Position numbers and translations under genes: made by a program. A stretch of DNA of 5,711 nucleotides, taken from Bacteroidota bacterium. GTDB lineage: Bacteria; Bacteroidota; Kryptoniia; Kryptoniales; JAKASW01. How positions within the stretch are numbered: the stretch's first letter is position 1; every line of letters begins with the position of its first letter. The notes beneath the pieces were generated by a model. The model did no database searches and was not told the DNA's origin. It worked only from the letters and a program-made list of their open reading frames with translations. Of this stretch, positions 1 through 5,711 are shown in pieces. The stretch covers positions 1 to 5,711 of the forward strand of contig JAJYGB010000471.1 in the NCBI GenBank assembly GCA_021785235.1, read 5' to 3'.

Positions 1-157
1 GATCTGCAAAACCGACTTATGACCCAATAGCCCATAGACACGCTCGTGTTGGGAACGAGTGCGTTCAGTTCCTTCGCATTGATCGGGAAAACGATTTGAG
101 CTTTTTTTCAGGCCGCCCGGCGGGAATATTTCCAGATTCATTGCGGCGCGCGAAAGG

Positions 158-634
158 TTATTTGCTGATATCGAGTATCTTGTATTGTTTTACCCCGGCA
201 GGGACTCTTATACTAACCACTTCACCTACCTCTTTACCGAGGAGACTTTTCCCGATCGGCGAGTCGGTTGAGATCTTTCCCTTCACGATATCCGCTTCTT
301 CCGTGGATACGAGCTGGTACTCAATTTTTTTGTTGGCGAGCATGTCCAGCAACTGGACCTTGCTGAATATGTAGACCTTGTCGGTCCTGACTTCCGTGGG
401 ATCGATCACACGCGTCCTTGTGAGCGTTTGTTCGAGCTGCGCGATTCGGAGCTCGAGCATTTGCATCTCCTCCTTGGCGGCATCGTACTCGGAATTTTCG
501 GACAGGTCTCCGTGCGCTCTCGCTTCCGCAATCTTGCGCGCGGCTTCCGACCTCCCATTAGTTTTCATGTCCTTAAGCTGTGCTTCCAGCTCCGCCAATT
601 TTTCTCTTGTCAAATAGACAAAATTATTTGACAT
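158..634 (-). CDS. greA: Transcription elongation factor GreA
   Basis: GreA binds the secondary channel of RNA polymerase and stimulates cleavage of the 3' end of the transcript in backtracked complexes, letting stalled elongation resume in the cytoplasm. The 158-residue length is normal for the family. Residues 1-75 form the N-terminal coiled-coil hairpin; its tip carries the Gre signature HGDLSENSEY (41-50), with the acidic pair D43 and E46 that coordinates the catalytic magnesium. Residues 80-158 form the C-terminal FKBP-like domain, with the typical SPIGKSLLGKEVGE stretch (125-138) and a P-x-G-x-x-x-Y ending (145-151). The ATG is fixed by a perfect AGGAGG (640-645) five bases upstream. 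It lies downstream of ribBA but is separated from it by a terminator-like hairpin, so it probably has its own promoter or is reached by read-through. Confidence 0.97.
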   Translation of the reverse strand: MSNNFVYLTREKLAELEAQLKDMKTNGRSEAARKIAEARAHGDLSENSEYDAAKEEMQMLELRIAQLEQTLTRTRVIDPTEVRTDKVYIFSKVQLLDMLANKKIEYQLVSTEEADIVKGKISTDSPIGKSLLGKEVGEVVSIRVPAGVKQYKILDISK

Positions 635-639
635 AGAAA

Positions 640-645
640 CCTCCT
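640..645 (-). promoter_or_regulatory. Shine-Dalgarno of greA
   Basis: AGGAGG on the minus strand, five bases before the greA ATG. It is the best ribosome binding site in the window along with that of yajC, and contrasts with tgt, ribBA and the amidohydrolase gene, which have none that is clear. Confidence 0.85.
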
Positions 646-662
646 AGCTACTTTCTGGTCAT

Positions 663-704
663 TAAAACGCAAAAGCCTTCGCGCGCATTGCTTGTGGCGA
701 AGGC
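663..704 (-). terminator. Rho-independent terminator between ribBA and greA
   Basis: On the minus strand an eight-base-pair perfect stem (GCCTTCGC at 697-704 pairing with GCGAAGGC at 675-682) with a 14-base loop is followed at once by TTTTGCGTTTT (664-674). This is the form of an intrinsic terminator, and it lies about 105 bases after the ribBA stop. It most simply ends the tgt-yajC-ribBA transcript. It ends only about 18 bases before the greA Shine-Dalgarno, leaving no room for a greA promoter downstream of it. greA must therefore be transcribed through this structure, so it may also act as an attenuator in the greA leader. Confidence 0.7.
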
Positions 705-706
705 AT

Positions 707-739
707 GCCGCCTTTCCCGGCGTTCCGGGACTGAGCGGC
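707..739 (-). other. Second hairpin in the ribBA-greA spacer
   Basis: A two-part stem-loop: an outer GCCGC/GCGGC stem (707-711 with 735-739), an internal loop, and an inner perfect CCCGG/CCGGG stem (716-720 with 725-729) closed by a four-base loop. On the minus strand it comes just before the terminator hairpin. There is no U-run after it, so alone it would not be an intrinsic terminator. It could stabilise the 3' end of the ribBA mRNA or be part of a structured greA leader. The pairing was found by eye. Confidence 0.4.
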
Positions 740-745
740 CTTACT

Positions 746-756
746 CAAAGATAATA
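746..756 (-). promoter_or_regulatory. Possible -10 region of a greA promoter
   Basis: The minus strand reads TATTATCTTTG. TATTAT matches the sigma70 -10 box at five of six bases, and the overlapping TATCTTTG fits the TAnnTTTG -7 motif known from Bacteroidota promoters. No convincing -35 or -33 element is seen at the right distance. If used, it would give greA a leader of about 105 bases containing both hairpins. Weak call, based on position and AT-richness. Confidence 0.25.
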
Positions 757-809
757 AATTAGTTCAACTCGTGGTATACTCTTTTGAAAAAAATAATCGG
801 CCGGTTTCG

Positions 810-2036
810 CTATTGACAGATATTCTCGTCTTCCGAGTCAAGTATTAAATGCCCCATCTTGTCACGCTTGGTCTCGAGGTACCGGTGATTGATGGCGTTC
901 GGCTCAATCTCGATCGGAATCCTTTCGGCGACTTCAAGCCCGTACCCTTCCAGACCGACGATCTTCTTCGGATTGTTCGTCATCAGCCTCATTTTCTTTA
1001 TGCCGAGATCTACGAGAATTTGGGCGCCGATGCCGTAGTCGCGAAGATCAGCTTTGAAACCGAGTTTCTCATTCGCTTCCACAGTATCGTGGCCGTCATC
1101 CTGAAGCTTGTAGGCTTTTAACTTGTTGGCGAGGCCGATACCCCTTCCTTCCTGACGCATGTAGAGAACCACGCCGCTCCCTTCCTTCTCGACCATTTCC
1201 ATGGCACGATGGAGCTGCTCTCCGCAATCGCATCTCGACGATCCGAACACGTCGCCGGTAAGGCACTCGGAGTGCACGCGAACCAGAACTGGTTCGTCGC
1301 CTTTAATCTCGCCCTTCACAAGCGCGAGATGTTCTTTTTTGTCGATGAGTCCCTGGTAAAGGTGAAGCTGAAAGCTGCCGTAGCGTGTCGGAAGCTTCGT
1401 GACCACGATCTTCTTGACCATTTTTTCACGCATCATCCTGTAATGGATGAGGTCCTCGATAGTGATCATGTGAAGTCCAAAAGCTTTGGCGATCTTCATC
1501 AGTTGGGGGACGCGCGCCATCGTGCCGTCATCGTTCATTATTTCGCAAAGGACTCCTGCCGGGTAAAGCCCTGCGAACCTCGCGAGGTCGATGGCCGCCT
1601 CAGTATGTCCCGAACGCCTCAAGACTCCCTCTTCCACACCGCGAAGCGGGAAGATGTGTCCGGGCCTTCCCAGATCGGATGGCTGCGTCTTTGGCGAAAC
1701 AAGAGAGATGACAGTCTTTGCGCGGTCAGCGGCGGAGACGCCTGTCGTCGTCCCATTCAGAACGTCGACGCTGACTGTGAAAGCCGTCTGGTGAAGGGAA
1801 GTATTCTCGTCCACCATCGGATCGAGCTTCAGCTCCGAGGTGCGTTCCGGTAGGAGGGCCACGCAAATGAGCCCTCTGCCATTCTTCGCGAGAAAGTTAA
1901 TCGATTCGGCGGTCACCTTTTCCGCAGCGAGGACAAAATCACCTTCATTCTCGCGGTCCTCGTCATCGACGACGATTACTATCCTTCCCTCTCGAATATC
2001 CGCTAATGCGGATTCGATGTTGTCAAAATTAGACAT
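810..2036 (-). CDS. ribBA: Bifunctional 3,4-dihydroxy-2-butanone 4-phosphate synthase / GTP cyclohydrolase II
   Basis: This fused enzyme feeds both branches of riboflavin synthesis: the RibB half turns ribulose 5-phosphate into dihydroxybutanone phosphate plus formate, and the RibA half opens GTP to the diaminopyrimidine. At 408 residues it is full length. The RibB domain (about 1-200) shows [10 protein letters not shown] (24-33), the TAFTVSVD segment (84-91), [10 protein letters not shown] (123-132) and [16 protein letters not shown] (141-156). The GTP cyclohydrolase II domain (about 207-400) has zinc ligands C258, C269 and C271, the GTP loop RQEGRGIGL (294-302) and YGIGAQIL (334-341). Key residues of both activities are present, so neither half looks decayed. 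The ATG lies four bases after the yajC stop and has no clear Shine-Dalgarno, so translation is probably coupled to yajC. No FMN riboswitch is seen in the short spacer. Confidence 0.97.
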   Translation of the reverse strand: MSNFDNIESALADIREGRIVIVVDDEDRENEGDFVLAAEKVTAESINFLAKNGRGLICVALLPERTSELKLDPMVDENTSLHQTAFTVSVDVLNGTTTGVSAADRAKTVISLVSPKTQPSDLGRPGHIFPLRGVEEGVLRRSGHTEAAIDLARFAGLYPAGVLCEIMNDDGTMARVPQLMKIAKAFGLHMITIEDLIHYRMMREKMVKKIVVTKLPTRYGSFQLHLYQGLIDKKEHLALVKGEIKGDEPVLVRVHSECLTGDVFGSSRCDCGEQLHRAMEMVEKEGSGVVLYMRQEGRGIGLANKLKAYKLQDDGHDTVEANEKLGFKADLRDYGIGAQILVDLGIKKMRLMTNNPKKIVGLEGYGLEVAERIPIEIEPNAINHRYLETKRDKMGHLILDSEDENICQ

Positions 2037-2040
2037 CGCT

Positions 2041-3529
<1,489 letters not shown>

Positions 3530-3664
3530 ATCGATCTTGCGAGGGCAACCGGCAGCAATGCGCCCAGATGTTAACTGCAGATCGTGCCGATGCATGTTCA
3601 ACCTTGTTCGAATACGGCATGCTCGTACCGCGTCACGATATCTCGTATCAGTTGGAAGTTCCGA

Positions 3665-4048
3665 TCAGATGAGGCTCGCAATTGCCGATTCTTTAATGTT
3701 CAATATCATCTCGACCGGAAAAGGAATGGTAGTCGAATAGAAATAGATTACGAGCCGCCCTGTGCTTCCTATGGTCTTGAAGATCAGCTCATTTCCTTCT
3801 GTTCTTACGATATGAATCTTGTCCGCTCCCTGGTAAACGATGAACCTTCCGCTGACACGCGTGAACGGGACGGGAAGCCCCAGCTTATTTACGAGTGTCG
3901 CCTTGACGATCACCGGCGAAGTGCTGGACGCGAAGATCTCCTCCGGACTACTCTTCATCGATAAGCTTGTCGGGACAAATACAACTTTGTAACACACGAT
4001 GGCCAGAAGGAGCGCCACCGAAAGAGCCAGGATCGATTTCCAATTCAT
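3665..4048 (-). CDS. Hypothetical membrane-anchored protein with possible Ig-like beta domain
   Basis: I do not recognise this 127-residue protein. Residues 5-25 form one strongly hydrophobic helix after a short start with a single Lys, so it is an uncleaved signal anchor or a signal peptide. Cys19 is not in a good lipobox (AIVC), so a lipoprotein is unlikely. Residues 44-118 are rich in alternating hydrophobic strands. The pattern VKATLVNKLGLPVPF, later STGRLVIYFYST, resembles bacterial Ig-like (Big_1-type) beta-sandwich repeats, where a strand is followed by N-x-x-G-x-P-V-P. The rest would lie outside the cytoplasmic membrane. The ATG overlaps the stop of the amidohydrolase gene (ATGA), and AAGGTGA (4053-4059) lies four bases upstream, so the gene is real and coupled. 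No function can be assigned; a role tied to the amidohydrolase is only suggested by the overlap. Confidence 0.8.
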   Translation of the reverse strand: MNWKSILALSVALLLAIVCYKVVFVPTSLSMKSSPEEIFASSTSPVIVKATLVNKLGLPVPFTRVSGRFIVYQGADKIHIVRTEGNELIFKTIGSTGRLVIYFYSTTIPFPVEMILNIKESAIASLI

Positions 4049-5235
4049 AACTTCACCTTGATAGTCTTACCTTGAGCGCCGGTGGCTAGATATTCGAAGG
4101 CATCCTCGCGGTTTCCGCCATATGGAACATAAACCAGCGACGCGATCGTTCCGGCAGAGATGCTTCCGAACGCGCCGGTCATTCCTAGGAATTCCGCGGC
4201 GTCGTAAGTGGCCGAGCGAAAGACCTGTTCCGGAGTCACCACGCCGCGAAATTCGGAATAGAAGGAGGCGACCTCGGCGAACATGTCCAGGTCCGGAGCA
4301 CTCGCCCTGCTGTCTGTCCCGATCAGCACCTTCACGCCTTTCTTCAAAAACTTCTCCACGGGAGGGACGCATCCGGACAGTTCCCTGTTGCTTCTCACAC
4401 AAACCGCTATCGCGTTCCCGCGTTTGGTCATTATATCTATATCTTCATCGTTTGTGAATACACAGTGGACGCAGAGAGTTTTGTTATCAAGCAGACCAAG
4501 AGCGTCGACATATTCGACTGGCGACACCCCCGCCGGGTTAAATCGCCACTTGCCGACCCTCTGATTGAGGAGATCAGTCATCCTCCCCTTACCCGACATG
4601 ACGAATTCGAGTTCATCCTCTGTTTCCGAAAGATGGATTGAAGTCACGCTTCCCCGGCGGTCGTTAAAAGACTTGATGCTTTTCATCAGTGACGGGGAGA
4701 CGGAGTAGGGCGCGTGCACTGCGAGGGCTGTCAGCGCAGGGTTCGTTGCTTCTACAATTTCACTCGACCGCGTGAAGATCTTCTCCGACGAGGACTCGTT
4801 TATTCCGATTTGTTCGAACGCGAACAACTGGTTGTCGCCGAGCGAGCGGTTAAGCTCAAAATCATTTCCGACATTAACAAAATAACCTGTCCCGCGTTCT
4901 TCCGCCTCCCTCTTGGCTCTACGGCAATCCGGGCCGGCATCCACCGGCATCATCGAGAGTCTGGCATTGACAAGTTTGATCACCCAGTCGACAAAGTCGG
5001 CATGATGGAACTGGTCCTTTCTGAACGAGGAAAGTTCGAGATGAGTATGAGCGTTAATGAGTGCCGGCGAAATTATACCGTCGAACTCACGAACTTCTCC
5101 CTTCCCCGCAATCTTCGCCACGTCGCTGAACTTCCCGACCTCGATGATAATCCCGTCGTCAACGACGATACCGATGTCGCTATTCATGCCGCGTATGCTA
5201 TCGACCACAAATCTACCACGAAGGATTGCTCTCAC
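4045..5235 (-). CDS. Metal-dependent amidohydrolase, aminodeoxyfutalosine deaminase-like
   Basis: A 396-residue member of the COG0402 (chlorohydrolase/cytosine deaminase-like) amidohydrolases, which remove amino or chloro groups from ring substrates using a bound metal. A small beta domain made from both ends (about 1-55 and 360-396) flanks the TIM barrel. Metal and catalytic residues are all present: the HTH pair His63 and His65 in NAHTHLELS, His174 in VHAPYS, His201 and Glu204 in HLSETE, His257 in VHCVF, and Asp308 in IGTDSRAS. The NAHTHLELS and SNRELSG...GTDSRASAPDLD pattern is most like the aminodeoxyfutalosine deaminase (MqnX) branch of the futalosine menaquinone pathway, but no other mqn gene is in view, so the substrate is inferred. 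The start is GTG; an ATG three bases upstream is in another frame. No Shine-Dalgarno is seen. It overlaps the downstream small gene by ATGA. Confidence 0.9.
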   Translation of the reverse strand: MRAILRGRFVVDSIRGMNSDIGIVVDDGIIIEVGKFSDVAKIAGKGEVREFDGIISPALINAHTHLELSSFRKDQFHHADFVDWVIKLVNARLSMMPVDAGPDCRRAKREAEERGTGYFVNVGNDFELNRSLGDNQLFAFEQIGINESSSEKIFTRSSEIVEATNPALTALAVHAPYSVSPSLMKSIKSFNDRRGSVTSIHLSETEDELEFVMSGKGRMTDLLNQRVGKWRFNPAGVSPVEYVDALGLLDNKTLCVHCVFTNDEDIDIMTKRGNAIAVCVRSNRELSGCVPPVEKFLKKGVKVLIGTDSRASAPDLDMFAEVASFYSEFRGVVTPEQVFRSATYDAAEFLGMTGAFGSISAGTIASLVYVPYGGNREDAFEYLATGAQGKTIKVKL

Positions 5236-5270
5236 TCATCGAATATATAACAGCATGTAAATGTCTTCAA
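5236..5270 (-). promoter_or_regulatory. Promoter of the amidohydrolase operon
   Basis: On the minus strand TTGAAG (5265-5270) and TATATT (5242-5247) are separated by exactly 17 bases; they match the sigma70 consensus at four and five of six positions. Only six bases (CGATGA) separate the -10 box from the GTG start, which places the transcription start at the start codon itself. Together with the missing Shine-Dalgarno this predicts a leaderless message. Called from the sequence by eye. Confidence 0.55.
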
Positions 5271-5510
5271 GAGTAGATGGACCCGGCATTGGACGCAGTC
5301 CGCTGACGCCGATGAGGCCGCATCAATTAATGGCGACGAGTCACTACGAATGATCCCCTTCCCCCATCCTGTTTCACAATTTTCTCTTATATTTAATTGA
5401 ATAGAGGGAGAGTAATTGTTTCCGGGAAGAGCGCGCGTTCCGTTCATTGGCACTTTCGCCTGGAGACAAATCTCGCACAGGATTAACTAACAATCGATTG
5501 AAGATTTCTA

Positions 5511-5711
5511 ATGAATAAAGGAACAATAGGTGTTGTCGGCGGTGGCCAACTGTGCCTAATGATGGGAGAGGCGATAAGGAGCAAGAATCTACCTTACAGG
5601 TTGATCGCAGTCGATCCGACCCCAGATTGTCCCGCGCGTCCGTTCCTCGAAGAACAAATCGTCGGAGATTACAAGGATGAAGATCAGATCAAACGGCTCG
5701 GAGAGAGCGCG
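5511..5711 (+). CDS. purK: 5-(carboxyamino)imidazole ribonucleotide synthase, N-terminal part
   Basis: The first 67 codons of a gene that runs off the right edge. PurK is an ATP-grasp ligase that carboxylates aminoimidazole ribonucleotide to N5-CAIR in de novo purine synthesis. What is visible is the pre-ATP-grasp Rossmann-like fold: TIGVVGGGQLCLMMGEAI (5-22) with the glycine-rich GGGQL signature, the strand and turn LIAVDPTPDCPARP (31-44), and IVGDYKDEDQIKRL (50-63), where PurK proteins read I-V-x-D-Y/F-x-D. The usual GGGQLGRM is here GGGQLCLMM. The start is the first ATG in frame with the motif; a weak GAAG lies seven bases upstream. It is divergent from the amidohydrolase. The ATP-binding and C-terminal domains are outside the window, as is any purE partner. 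Confidence 0.88.
   Translation, partial: MNKGTIGVVGGGQLCLMMGEAIRSKNLPYRLIAVDPTPDCPARPFLEEQIVGDYKDEDQIKRLGESA

Noticed and set aside
41..61. Seven-pair hairpin as a greA terminator
   Set aside because: The stem includes a G-U pair and no U-run follows on either strand, so it does not fit an intrinsic terminator.
96..374. Plus-strand 92-codon ORF at the left edge
   Set aside because: It begins with TTG and is mostly antisense to greA, with no domain; the frame is also open upstream to the window edge, as expected of a chance open frame.
1209..1853. Plus-strand 214-codon ORF opposite ribBA
   Set aside because: It lies wholly antisense to ribBA, whose motifs are complete, and the translation shows no recognisable domain. 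It is a shadow of codon bias.
3596..3625. tRNA-like GTTCGAAT sequence between tgt and the small gene
   Set aside because: The flanking five bases do not pair as a T-stem and no cloverleaf can be drawn around it.
4714..5250. Plus-strand 178-codon ORF opposite the amidohydrolase
   Set aside because: Antisense shadow of the amidohydrolase with no domain pattern; the minus-strand frame has all catalytic residues.
5232..5453. Minus-strand 73-codon ORF upstream of the amidohydrolase
   Set aside because: It overlaps the amidohydrolase start and its promoter, has no RBS and a low-quality composition. It is more likely non-coding divergent spacer.
5447..5464. Possible sigma54 promoter (TTGGCAC) before purK
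   Set aside because: The -24 half looks good, but no GC element stands at the required distance for the -12 half.

Overview
The window holds six complete protein genes, all on the minus strand, and the 5' end of a seventh on the plus strand. Base composition is near 50% GC. The genes are housekeeping or ordinary metabolic types: greA, ribBA, yajC, tgt, a small membrane-anchored protein of unknown function, a metal-dependent amidohydrolase and purK. No rRNA, tRNA, CRISPR array, insertion sequence or phage gene was seen. The protein sequences and the fused RibBA look like a free-living bacterium, perhaps of the Bacteroidota/Chlorobiota/Ignavibacteria (FCB) side. That placement is an impression from sequence style and would need a phylogeny of RibBA, Tgt or GreA.

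Layout, read in the direction of minus-strand transcription (right to left). At the right edge purK (from 5511, cut by the window end) runs rightward. A roughly 275-base divergent intergenic region separates it from the leftward amidohydrolase gene (5235-4045). The amidohydrolase overlaps the small anchored protein gene (4048-3665) by an ATGA junction, so the two form a coupled pair. After a 170-base gap comes the tgt-yajC-ribBA cluster (3494-810). In it, tgt and yajC overlap by four bases (TTGA) and yajC and ribBA are four bases apart, so they should be one transcript. A strong stem-loop with a U-rich tail (663-704) lies between ribBA and greA. greA (634-158) follows with an excellent Shine-Dalgarno. 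The leftmost 157 bases carry no gene I can support.

Roles. Tgt starts queuosine modification of tRNA, YajC is the small SecDF-associated membrane protein, RibBA makes both precursors of riboflavin, and GreA rescues backtracked RNA polymerase. PurK acts in de novo purine synthesis. The amidohydrolase has every metal and catalytic residue of the COG0402 deaminase group and most resembles aminodeoxyfutalosine deaminase-like enzymes, which would link it to menaquinone synthesis; that substrate is an inference.

The more interesting points are regulatory. The likely -35 boxes of tgt and of the amidohydrolase both end exactly 29 bases before the start codon, and neither gene has a Shine-Dalgarno, which suggests leaderless mRNAs. 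The greA leader holds two stacked hairpins, a U-run and a tiny ORF immediately before the RBS. I did not find evidence for a new multi-gene system here.
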